Origin: JAXDBM01 sp963709485
GTDB lineage: Bacteria > Desulfobacterota > Syntrophia > Syntrophales > Fen-1087
Assembly: GCA_963709485.1 (NCBI GenBank)
Contig: CAVPWE010000007.1
Coordinates: 248,001 to 312,000, forward strand
Reading direction: 5' to 3'
Length of the DNA: 64,000 nt
This document shows positions 57,007 through 64,000 of this stretch, piece by piece. The notes below the pieces were generated by a model. That model saw nothing but the letters and a program-made list of their open reading frames with translations. It searched no databases and had not been told where the DNA came from. How positions within the stretch are numbered: the first letter of the stretch is position 1; every line of letters begins with the position of its first letter. The translations under genes were made by a program, and so were the position numbers.

Positions 57007-57557
57007 TTTCCCCCGGCTGCATATTCCATGTAGTACCTGTAGAAAGCGGCGATGACCAGGGCATGGGTGATGACGCCCTCCCGAATGAGGCGCGGAATGT
57101 CGGCGAGGGGCTGAAGAACCACTTCGATATCCTCTTTTTCGTCCTGCTGCTGATCCCCGGAGAGATAGACGTCTTGGGCGAGAAAAGTGTAACAGCGATT
57201 GCTCTGAATGGCCGGGTTCGGGTGAACGCAGCCCAGGGAAACCGCCGAAGCGGCCGCATAGCCCGTTTCCTCACGGAGTTCCCGGAGCGCCGCTTCCATC
57301 GGCTGGTCCCCGTCCTCGACAAGGCCGCCCGGGATTTCCAGGGTGATGTCCCGCGTGCCGTGCCGGTACTGCCGCACCAGAACAACCTCCTGCCGCGGCG
57401 TCAGCGGAATGACATTCACCCAGGGGGAAGATTCCATGACGAAGAAATCGTGGGATTCGCCGGTGCGGGGCGAGCGGGCATGGTCGGTGCGGAGAGTGAA
57501 AACGCGATAGGACTTGTCGGGATGGCTGGCAAGAATGGTCCAGGGCTTGAGTTTCAT
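57003..57557 (-). CDS. NUDIX hydrolase (ADP-ribose pyrophosphatase-like)
   Basis: A 184-residue NUDIX protein. The NUDIX box GGLVEDGDQPMEAALRELRE-ETGY near residues 82-105 has all metal-binding glutamates. The preceding PWVNVIPLTPRQEVVLVRQY and following GCVHPNPAIQSNRCYTFLAQ match ADP-ribose pyrophosphatase-like members. Start 57557 (MKLKPWTIL) is preferred on sequence; 57578 is possible and neither has a strong ribosome site. Divergent from hsp20. Confidence 0.88.
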   Translation of the reverse strand: MKLKPWTILASHPDKSYRVFTLRTDHARSPRTGESHDFFVMESSPWVNVIPLTPRQEVVLVRQYRHGTRDITLEIPGGLVEDGDQPMEAALRELREETGYAAASAVSLGCVHPNPAIQSNRCYTFLAQDVYLSGDQQQDEKEDIEVVLQPLADIPRLIREGVITHALVIAAFYRYYMEYAAGGK

Positions 57558-57641
57558 GGCGGCTCGGGTTTCGTACATTCTGTGACCGGGGTTTGCGGAG
57601 GAGCGCGGGCCTTTCAATATCCATAGACGAGGAACGGCAAC

Positions 57642-57670
57642 TTGACAAGAATTTTTTAAGTGTGTAGAAA
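57642..57670 (+). promoter_or_regulatory. Putative hsp20-lon promoter
   Basis: TTGACA (57642-57647) and TAGAAA (57665-57670) are separated by 17 bases. Preceded by C (CTTGACA), the -35 is also compatible with a heat-shock sigma. Distance to the hsp20 ATG is about 38 bases. Confidence 0.5.
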
Positions 57671-57707
57671 TATTCCCGGTAAGGACCACTGATTCGCAGG
57701 AGCGCCT

Positions 57708-58154
57708 ATGCATACCATCAAGATCAGATTCGGCGACGATCCCGGCAAGCTGGAGGCCGATCTTCGGAAGGCCGTGGATGAAATGTTCAGTCTTGTGAAC
57801 CCGAGGTACAACGCCTGCCACCGCATCTGGCGGCCGCAGATGGATATCTACGAGGCGCCGGGTGAAATCATTCTCCTGGCGGAGATCGCCGGGGCGAAGC
57901 GGGAGGACCTGCATGTGGAAATCGGACGCAAGACCGTCAAAATCTCCGGGCGGCGGCGGATCCGGCCGCTTTCGGAGAACGCACGCTACCGCCTTGTGGA
58001 AATTCCCTACGGCTATTTCGAGCGAAGCATCGTACTGCCCGCGCCCATCGACGCGGAGCGCGTCGACGCGACCTATGTCGACGGCCTGCTGCAGATCCGG
58101 ATGGAAAAACTGCCACTGGACAAATCCCGCAAGATCCCCGTTCAAAACGGTTGA
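57708..58154 (+). CDS. Hsp20/alpha-crystallin small heat-shock protein
   Basis: A 148-residue small heat-shock protein. The alpha-crystallin domain covers about residues 42-135: WRPQMDIYEAPGEIILLAEI, AGAKREDLHVEIGRKTVKIS, YGYFERSIVLPAPIDAERVD and YVDGLLQIRMEKL. The final I-x-I/V motif is KIPV. It holds unfolded proteins for refolding or degradation. CAGGAGCGCCT is the ribosome site. It ends 23 bp before the lon ATG, so the two form a heat-shock operon. Confidence 0.93.
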   Translation: MHTIKIRFGDDPGKLEADLRKAVDEMFSLVNPRYNACHRIWRPQMDIYEAPGEIILLAEIAGAKREDLHVEIGRKTVKISGRRRIRPLSENARYRLVEIPYGYFERSIVLPAPIDAERVDATYVDGLLQIRMEKLPLDKSRKIPVQNG

Positions 58155-58177
58155 GTCGATTCTCACGGAGGTTCGCG

Positions 58178-60529
58178 ATGTCGGAACAGACTGCGCCTGA
58201 AGATCTCAAAATCATCAAAATTCCCGAAGTGCTGCCCCTTCTCCCCCTGTTCAACGTTTTGCTTTTTCCGAAAATGATGTTTCCCATGGAGATTTTCGGC
58301 GAGCAGTCCATGACCCTGGTCGATGAGGCCATGGCCAGAGACCGGCTCATCGGTCTGATCATGGCGAAAAAATCCCCCCCGGAAACCCGGTACGAACCGG
58401 AGGATTTCCATAAGATCGGGACCAGTTGCGTCATCCTGAAAATGGCCAAGACCGGCGATCACAGGGCGCAGCTCCTCGTCCAGGGGATCAGCCGTTTCCG
58501 CATCACGGAATTCGTGCCGGGCAAGCCGTACATCCAGGCCCGGGTGGTCAACCTTGAAGATGAAGAGGTCAAGGACCTGGAGGCGGAGGCGCTGATGGCG
58601 AATCTGGTGAACCTGTTCGACCGGATCGTCAAACTGACGCCCCTGCTGCCGCAGGAATTCGGTGCCATGGCCAAATCCATCACATCTCCCGGGATCCTGG
58701 CCGACATGATCGCCTCCATCATCAACGCCACCGTGGAGGAGAAGCAGCGGATTCTGGAAACCCTGGACGTCAAGGAGCGCCTCAAGGAGGTGACCCGTCT
58801 GGTCAATCATCAGGTCGAGATCCTGGAGCTGGGCAGCAAGATCCAGTCCCAGGTCAAGAGCGACATGGACAAGAGCCAGCGGGAATATTATCTCCGCCAG
58901 CAGCTCAAGGCGATCCAGCAGGAGCTGGGCGAAGCGGACGAGTCCAAGGTCGAGGTCGAGGAGTACCGCGAGAAAATCGCGAAAAAGAACTTGCCGGAGG
59001 AGGCGAAGAAGGAAGCGGAGCGCGAACTGGACCGGCTCTCCCGGATGCATCCCTCGTCGGCCGAGTACACCGTCGCCTCCACCTATCTGGACTGGATCAC
59101 GGCCCTCCCGTGGCATGAAAGCACGGAGGACAACCTGGACATCCGGAAAGCCCGGAAAGTCCTCGACGACGACCACTACGGCCTGGAAAAAGCCAAGAAA
59201 CGCATTATCGAATACCTGGCGGTGCGCAAGCTGAAGAAGGACACCAAGGGCCCCATTCTCTGCTTCGCCGGTCCTCCCGGGACGGGGAAAACCTCCCTGG
59301 GCCACTCGATCGCCCGCGCCCTGGGCCGCAAATTCATCCGGATCGCCCTGGGCGGCGTGCGGGACGAGGCGGAGATCCGGGGGCACCGGCGGACGTACAT
59401 CGGAGCCCTGCCGGGCCGCGTGATCCAGGGGATCCGCCGGGCCGAATCCAACAACCCGGTTTTCATGCTCGACGAGATCGACAAGCTCGGCAGCGATTTC
59501 CGGGGCGATCCCTCATCGGCGCTCCTGGAGGTCCTGGACCCGGAGCAGAACTTCTCCTTCACGGACCATTACCTGGATGTCCCCTTCGACCTGAGCCATG
59601 TCATGTTCATCACCACGGCCAATATGCTGGAGACGATCCCCCCCGCCCTGCGGGACCGTCTGGAGATTATCGAACTGCTGGGCTACACTGCCGACGAAAA
59701 GCTTAAGATCGCCGAGCGCTACCTGATTCCGCGGCAGATCGACATGAACGGCCTGCAGCCGGGCCAGCTCGCCTTTACGAAGACCGCCGTCCGGATGATC
59801 ATCGGCGGCTACACCCGCGAGGCCGGCGTCAGAAATCTGGAGCGGGAAATCGCGACGGTCTGCCGCGGCGTGGCCAGCTTGGCGGCCTCGGGCGCGCTGA
59901 AATCGGCGGTCATCAAAGCCAGGGATCTTCACCGCTTCATCGGCCCGGTCCGGATGATCTCCGAAGCCGCCGCCCGGACCTCCAAACCGGGGGTCGTCAT
60001 GGGGCTGGCCTGGACGCCGACCGGGGGGGACCTTCTCTTCATCGAGGCCACGGCCATGAAAGGCAAGATGGGGCTGACCCTGACGGGCCAGCTGGGCGAC
60101 GTGATGAAGGAATCCGCCACGGCGGCCCTGAGCTTCATCCGCGCCAACGCGGAGACCCTGGGCATCGCGAAGGACTTTTTCCAGGACATCGACATCCACA
60201 TCCATGTACCCTCCGGCGGCATTCCCAAAGACGGCCCCTCGGCCGGCGTCACGATTCTGACCGCCCTGGTGTCGCTGCTGACCAATCAGACCGTCCGGAA
60301 AGACCTCGCCATGACCGGGGAAATTACCCTGAGGGGAATGGTCCTGCCGGTCGGCGGGATCAAGGAGAAGGTCCTGGCGGCACACCGGGCGGGCATCAAA
60401 ACGATCGTCCTGCCGAAATGGAACCAGAAAGACCTGGTGGATATACCCCCGAAAGTTCAGAGGGAGATCGCATTTCATTTCGTGGACGAAATGCTGGATG
60501 TCCTGAAAATTGCCCTGGTGAAGGCATGA
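58178..60529 (+). CDS. lon: ATP-dependent Lon protease
   Basis: A 783-residue AAA+ serine protease that degrades misfolded and regulatory proteins. N-terminal LON substrate domain (VLPLLPLFNVLLFPKMMFPM), AAA+ domain with Walker A GPPGTGKT near residue 365 and Walker B FMLDEIDKLG near 430, and the proteolytic domain with KDGPSAG (catalytic Ser near 688) and GGIKEKVLAAHRAG (catalytic Lys near 731). ATG 58178 follows CACGGAGGTTCGCG; the longer frame from 58151 overlaps hsp20. Long antisense frames over this GC-rich gene are shadows. Confidence 0.98.
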   Translation: MSEQTAPEDLKIIKIPEVLPLLPLFNVLLFPKMMFPMEIFGEQSMTLVDEAMARDRLIGLIMAKKSPPETRYEPEDFHKIGTSCVILKMAKTGDHRAQLLVQGISRFRITEFVPGKPYIQARVVNLEDEEVKDLEAEALMANLVNLFDRIVKLTPLLPQEFGAMAKSITSPGILADMIASIINATVEEKQRILETLDVKERLKEVTRLVNHQVEILELGSKIQSQVKSDMDKSQREYYLRQQLKAIQQELGEADESKVEVEEYREKIAKKNLPEEAKKEAERELDRLSRMHPSSAEYTVASTYLDWITALPWHESTEDNLDIRKARKVLDDDHYGLEKAKKRIIEYLAVRKLKKDTKGPILCFAGPPGTGKTSLGHSIARALGRKFIRIALGGVRDEAEIRGHRRTYIGALPGRVIQGIRRAESNNPVFMLDEIDKLGSDFRGDPSSALLEVLDPEQNFSFTDHYLDVPFDLSHVMFITTANMLETIPPALRDRLEIIELLGYTADEKLKIAERYLIPRQIDMNGLQPGQLAFTKTAVRMIIGGYTREAGVRNLEREIATVCRGVASLAASGALKSAVIKARDLHRFIGPVRMISEAAARTSKPGVVMGLAWTPTGGDLLFIEATAMKGKMGLTLTGQLGDVMKESATAALSFIRANAETLGIAKDFFQDIDIHIHVPSGGIPKDGPSAGVTILTALVSLLTNQTVRKDLAMTGEITLRGMVLPVGGIKEKVLAAHRAGIKTIVLPKWNQKDLVDIPPKVQREIAFHFVDEMLDVLKIALVKA

Positions 60530-60560
60530 GGACAAGCGAAATCGCGTTTGAGGAGGTGGC

Positions 60561-61922
60561 ATGGGAATGAAGGGGAAACGCGGACGCCGATGCCGGTTTC
60601 TGGCCGTCCTGGCCTTTGTCGCCTGGATGGCAGGGCCGCCGAGCGTTCAGGCGAAGGACTTTCTGACCCTGGAAGAGAGCATCGACATGGCCCTGAAGCA
60701 AAGTGTTCTCATCCATGCGGCCGAGGAAGGCGTTCTGGCGGCGGAGGCGCTGAAGAAGGAGGCCTTCACGGGCTTTCTGCCCAAGCTGAGCACGTCATAC
60801 AACTACACGCGGCTGAACAGCGAACCCTATACGACGATATATCCGCTGCCGTCGCTGACGACAAACCCGAGCCGGCTGGTGGTGGGGACCCAGGACAACT
60901 ACGCCTGGGCGTCGGAGATCAGGCAGCCCCTGTTCGCCGGAGGCGGGATCCTGGCCAACTACGAGGTGAACCGCCTGGGGCACGATATTTCCCTCACGGA
61001 AAGGGCCGCCACGGTGCAGGACATTGTTCGGGAGGTCAAGATCGCTTATTTCAATATCCTGAAGGCGGAAAAGCTGGTGGAGGTGGCCCGTCAGTCCGTT
61101 GCACAACTGGAGTCGCATCTGAACATGGCCAGGAACTTTTTCGAGGTGGGTCTGATCCCCCGCAACGACGTGCTGCTGTCGGAGGTCTCGCTGGCCAACG
61201 GGGAGCTTTCGCTCAGCCGGGCGGAAAACGGCCTGGAGCTGGCCCGTTCGAGGTTCAACACGGTCCTGCGGCGGGACATCGGCGCCCCGGTCCGGATCGA
61301 GGACATCCTCTCCTACCGGCCCTACGAACAGACGCTGGAGCAGAGCATTGCGGCGGCCCTGGAAAACCGGCCGGAGATCCGGGGTCAGTCGCTGAAGGTG
61401 GATCAGGCCCGCAGCCAGGTGAAACTGGCCCGGAGCGACTATTTTCCCACGATCAGCGCCGTCGGGCATTATGAGCGGGTGGGGGACCGGCCGGGAGTCA
61501 GCGGCAGTGACTTCAAGGACGCGGAGAGCTGGTATGTGATGGGGCAGGCGAGCTGGACCTTCTGGGAATGGGGAAAGACGAAAAACCGGGTGGATGCGGT
61601 CCGCAGCCGGGAGAGCCAGAGTCAGGACCTTTTGGCCAATCTGAAGGATCAGGTCATCCTGGAGGTGAAGGACGCCTACCTTCTCCTGAAGGAAGCGGAG
61701 AAGCAGATCCGGGTGACGCAGAAGACCATCGAGCAGGCCCGGGAGAATCACCGCATCAATGAGGAGCGTTACCGGGAGCAGGTCGCGACATCGACGGACG
61801 TGCTGGACGCCCTCACCCTTCTGACCCGCGCCCGGTCGGATTACGCGACGGCGCTCGGGAATTACAGCATCGACCGTGCCCGGCTCGAACGGGCCATGGG
61901 CGCGGGCGAAACGAAGAAATGA
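60561..61922 (+). CDS. TolC-family outer-membrane efflux protein
   Basis: A 453-residue outer-membrane channel of the TolC family. Signal peptide ends near residue 32 (PPSVQA-KD). Two related halves follow, each with LTLEESIDMALKQS- or VDQARSQVKLARSDYFP-type helices and the long coiled-coil helices of the periplasmic tunnel. It would form the exit duct of the exporter encoded downstream. GAGGAGGTGGC is the ribosome site; 31 bp after lon. Genes 60561 to the window end form one efflux operon. Confidence 0.92.
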   Translation: MGMKGKRGRRCRFLAVLAFVAWMAGPPSVQAKDFLTLEESIDMALKQSVLIHAAEEGVLAAEALKKEAFTGFLPKLSTSYNYTRLNSEPYTTIYPLPSLTTNPSRLVVGTQDNYAWASEIRQPLFAGGGILANYEVNRLGHDISLTERAATVQDIVREVKIAYFNILKAEKLVEVARQSVAQLESHLNMARNFFEVGLIPRNDVLLSEVSLANGELSLSRAENGLELARSRFNTVLRRDIGAPVRIEDILSYRPYEQTLEQSIAAALENRPEIRGQSLKVDQARSQVKLARSDYFPTISAVGHYERVGDRPGVSGSDFKDAESWYVMGQASWTFWEWGKTKNRVDAVRSRESQSQDLLANLKDQVILEVKDAYLLLKEAEKQIRVTQKTIEQARENHRINEERYREQVATSTDVLDALTLLTRARSDYATALGNYSIDRARLERAMGAGETKK

Positions 61923-61938
61923 TTCCGGAGGAACGGCT

Positions 61939-62949
61939 GTGAAAAAGCGGATCGTGATCGGTGCTTTCCTGGCCCTTCTCATCGGCGTTGCCCTCTTTGT
62001 TTATTTCGGGCAGCGGGGGGCGCAAAAGGGCGAGACCTACTATTCCGGCACCATTGAGGCAACGCAGGCCAATCTGGCCTTTCAGGTCGCGGGCCGCGTC
62101 CAAACGGTGCTGGTCCGTGAAGGGCAGGCCGTAAACCGGGACCAGGTCCTCGCCGAAATCGACCCTTCCGAATTCCAATCCCGGATCGCGCAGGCGCAGG
62201 CCAATCTCGAAAAGGCCCTGCGGAACCGGCAGCAACTGGAAACCATGCTGGACGTCTACACCCGGACGCTGCCGGCGGAAGTGGCCCGGGCCGAGGCCGG
62301 CGTCGCCTCGGCGCGCTATGCCATGGAGGACGCCCGGAAAAACAGCCTTCGCTACGATCATCTCTTCAAAAAGGACGTGGTGTCGGAGAAAGAGCGGGAC
62401 CAGATGAAGCTCGGCCACGACACCGCAACCGCACGGCTGGCCGAGGGGGAAGCCCTTCTCCGCGTGGCACGGAGCAATCTGCAAAAGATCGACGCCACCC
62501 GGCAGGAGATCGCGGCGGCCCGTTCGCAGGAGGCCGCCGCCAGAGCGGCGCTGGACCAGGCGGATATCCAGATGGGCCACACGCGGCTCAGAGCGCCGAT
62601 CAGCGGCATCATCACCGGCCGCAATGTCGAACCGGGGGAGGTGGTGAACTCGGGCCGGGAGGTATTGAGCCTCGCCGATCTCTCCGTGGTGGACCTGAAG
62701 ATATTCATCGAGGAAACGGCCATCGGCAGGGTCAAACCCGGCCAGAAAGTCGACGTCAAGGTGGATACCTTTCCGCAAAAAGTCTATGCGGGAGAGGTCT
62801 CGTTCATCTCCCCGGAAGGCGAGTTCACGCCGAAGATCATCCAGACCAAGAAGGAGCGGGTCAAACTGGTCTATCTGGTGAAGGTTTCCGTTCCGAACCC
62901 GAGTCTCGAGCTGAAGTCGGGGATGCCCGCCGATGCCTGGCTGCGATAG
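61939..62949 (+). CDS. HlyD-family periplasmic adaptor
   Basis: A 336-residue membrane-fusion protein. One N-terminal membrane helix (IVIGAFLALLIGVALFVYFG), a lipoyl half-motif (ANLAFQVAGRVQTVLVREGQ), a long helical hairpin (about residues 75-190), the second lipoyl half (LRAPISGIITGRNVEPGEVV) and a beta-barrel (DLKIFIEETAIGRVKPGQKV). Links the inner-membrane ABC pump to TolC. The start is GTG 61939, selected because CCGGAGGAACGGCT lies upstream; the longer frame from 61876 overlaps the tolC-like gene. Confidence 0.93.
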   Translation: MKKRIVIGAFLALLIGVALFVYFGQRGAQKGETYYSGTIEATQANLAFQVAGRVQTVLVREGQAVNRDQVLAEIDPSEFQSRIAQAQANLEKALRNRQQLETMLDVYTRTLPAEVARAEAGVASARYAMEDARKNSLRYDHLFKKDVVSEKERDQMKLGHDTATARLAEGEALLRVARSNLQKIDATRQEIAAARSQEAAARAALDQADIQMGHTRLRAPISGIITGRNVEPGEVVNSGREVLSLADLSVVDLKIFIEETAIGRVKPGQKVDVKVDTFPQKVYAGEVSFISPEGEFTPKIIQTKKERVKLVYLVKVSVPNPSLELKSGMPADAWLR

Positions 62950-63697
62950 CCCCTTCGTTCAGGTCGACCGGGTGTCCATGCAATTCGGTCCGGCCGAAGC
63001 GGTCTGTGAGGTTGACTTCAGCGTTCCGCGGGGCACCCTCTTCGGCCTCGTCGGCTCCGACGGCGCCGGCAAATCCACGCTGCTGCGGATGATCGCCACG
63101 ATGATCCGGCCGACATCGGGAACGATCCGGATCGACGGCCTCGACACCGTGTCCGGGAAAAAGCAGGTCAAGGAACGGATCGGCTACATGCCCCAGCGCT
63201 TCGGCCTCTACCAGGACCTTACGGTCGGCGAAAACATCGATTTCTTCATGGATATTTACGGCATCCGCGGCGCCGAAAGGAGAAGACGGCGGGAACGGTA
63301 CCTCGGCTTTTCAAACCTGCTGCCCTTTTTGAACCGCCAGGCGGGCAACCTTTCCGGCGGGATGAAGCAGAAGCTGGGGCTGGCCTGCGTCCTGGTCCAT
63401 GAACCGCTGATGCTCATCCTGGACGAACCCACCAACGGCGTCGACCCGGTTTCCCGTGCGGAATTCTGGGACATCCTGGGCGAGATGCGGCGGGACGGAA
63501 TGACCATTCTCGTCTCCACGGCCTATCTGGATGAAGGAGAGAAATGCGATGCCGTCGGCCTCATGCACCGGTCCCGGCTGCTGGCCGTCGCCCCGCCGGC
63601 CGAGGTCCAATCCGGTTTCCCGTCCCTGGAGGACGCCTTCGTCGCCCGCATCCAGGAAGCCGACAAGGAGCTGGCTGATGACACCTTCAAGCGATGA
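62933..63697 (+). CDS. ABC transporter ATP-binding protein 1
   Basis: A 254-residue ATPase of a DrrA/YhiI-type exporter. Walker A GSDGAGKST near residues 41-49, Q-loop in GYMPQRFGLY, signature LSGGMKQKLGLACVL near 136, Walker B LMLILDEPTNGVDP and a switch STAYLDEGE in which the usual switch His is replaced by Tyr or shifted. The ATG overlaps the hlyD-like stop by 17 bases. Works with the next ATPase, probably as tandem ATP-binding domains like the YbhF arrangement. Confidence 0.93.
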   Translation: MPGCDSPFVQVDRVSMQFGPAEAVCEVDFSVPRGTLFGLVGSDGAGKSTLLRMIATMIRPTSGTIRIDGLDTVSGKKQVKERIGYMPQRFGLYQDLTVGENIDFFMDIYGIRGAERRRRRERYLGFSNLLPFLNRQAGNLSGGMKQKLGLACVLVHEPLMLILDEPTNGVDPVSRAEFWDILGEMRRDGMTILVSTAYLDEGEKCDAVGLMHRSRLLAVAPPAEVQSGFPSLEDAFVARIQEADKELADDTFKR

Positions 63698-64000
63698 CGT
63701 CATCCGCGTCAGCGGGCTGGAGAAGCGGTTCGGTCCGTTCGTTGCGGTGGACCGGATCTCCTTTTCCGTGAAGAAGGGGGAGATTTTCGGCTTCCTGGGC
63801 TCCAACGGCTCCGGCAAGTCCACGACCATCCGCATGCTCTGCGGGATCATCACGCCGACCGCCGGCGAGGGGGTCGTGGCGGGTCACGATCTTCTCCGCG
63901 AGCCCGAGGCGATCAAGCAGTCCATCGGCTACATGTCCCAGAAGTTTTCCCTCTATGAAGATCTGAATCCCTACGAGAACCTGAGGTTCTATCTCGGCAT
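63678..64000 (+). CDS. ABC transporter ATP-binding protein 2 (partial)
   Basis: The first 107 residues of a second ABC ATPase, open to the window edge. Walker A GSNGSGKST near residues 43-51 and Q-loop in GYMSQKFSLYEDLNP are visible. It overlaps the preceding gene by 20 bases. Tandem ATPases followed by ABC-2 permeases are typical of YbhFSR-like exporters, so permease genes are expected outside the window. Confidence 0.92.
   Translation, partial: MTPSSDDVIRVSGLEKRFGPFVAVDRISFSVKKGEIFGFLGSNGSGKSTTIRMLCGIITPTAGEGVVAGHDLLREPEAIKQSIGYMSQKFSLYEDLNPYENLRFYLG

Noticed and set aside
57628..58166. Continuous minus-strand frame joining the NUDIX gene to sequence opposite hsp20
   Set aside because: The N-terminal extension is the complement of hsp20; the NUDIX fold begins at about 57557.
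58163..60562. Long antisense ORFs (407 and 349 codons) opposite lon
   Set aside because: They mirror a clearly coding, GC-rich gene, have Gly/Arg/Asp-rich or His-rich compositions typical of shadows, and resemble no family.

Overview
The window looks like a chromosomal segment of a Gram-negative anaerobe, most likely Desulfobacterota in the Syntrophales/Syntrophaceae direction. This is inference from gene content: an outer-membrane TolC/HlyD exporter, many lipoproteins, a cyclic beta-glucan synthase, a tetrahaem cytochrome, an ADP-forming acyl-CoA synthetase next to a CoA-transferase, and a KaiC/KaiB/sigma-54-activator operon. No rRNA, tRNA or CRISPR array was seen.

The outstanding feature is a dispersed regulatory repeat, present nine times (about 213, 5549, 10460, 14837, 34231, 37197, 42005 and 42260 on +, and 55144 on -). 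Each copy carries a palindrome of the form CCTCAA-N4-TTGAGG, two bases, then a second degenerate copy. In eight copies a near-perfect sigma-54 promoter (TGGCAGG-N4-TTGCW) follows about 125 bp downstream. Behind these promoters lie small stress and envelope genes: ABM monooxygenases, BON lipoproteins, CsbD, YtxH, DUF948, DUF3309, Spy-like, DUF3597, OmpA, UspA, a PAS protein and several 24-50 residue membrane peptides. The window therefore appears to hold much of a sigma-54-dependent general/envelope stress regulon. A PAS-PAS-AAA+-Fis sigma-54 activator (32225-34204) sits in the kaiC-kaiB-kaiB operon and ends 26 bp before one copy; it is the obvious candidate regulator.

Layout. 1-8.3 kb: radical-SAM pseudogene, first promoter, ABM/lipoprotein/YtxH/DUF948/FecR/YihY genes, second promoter, and a small membrane-protein gene split by an IS21 remnant. 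8.5-14.8 kb: Kup and IS3 fragments, an OmpA-papain-like fusion, third promoter with small membrane peptide/BON/CsbD, then IS3 and IS110 elements inside a relic of a HATPase-like gene. 14.8-17.8 kb: fourth promoter with CsbD-like, DUF3309, Spy-like and DUF5661 genes. 18.2-26.9 kb: a 2908-residue NdvB-type cyclic beta-glucan synthase. 27.2-29.4 kb: groES-groEL-csp on -. 29.8-34.2 kb: kaiC-kaiB-kaiB-activator. 34.2-38.8 kb: two more promoters with ABM, HATPase-like, UspA, helix-hairpin-helix, lipoprotein and phasin-like genes. 39-41.9 kb: flavodoxin relic, aldo/keto reductase, two small secreted proteins. 42-46.5 kb: PAS, CsbD, DUF3597, BON, DUF937-OmpA and cytochrome genes. 46.6-52.5 kb (-): cytidylate-kinase-like protein and a CoA-transferase/acyl-CoA synthetase/DRTGG operon. 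52.6-55.3 kb (-): an inverted, rearranged copy of the BON/CsbD cassette plus SleB. 55.5-57.6 kb (-): relics, a toxin-antitoxin pair and a NUDIX hydrolase. 57.7 kb to end (+): hsp20-lon and a TolC/HlyD/ABC efflux operon cut by the window edge.

The stress cassettes have clearly spread by local duplication and been eroded by deletions, frameshifts and insertion sequences. At least ten gene relics are recognisable, whereas the housekeeping blocks (groESL, lon, ndvB, kai, ABC exporter) look intact.
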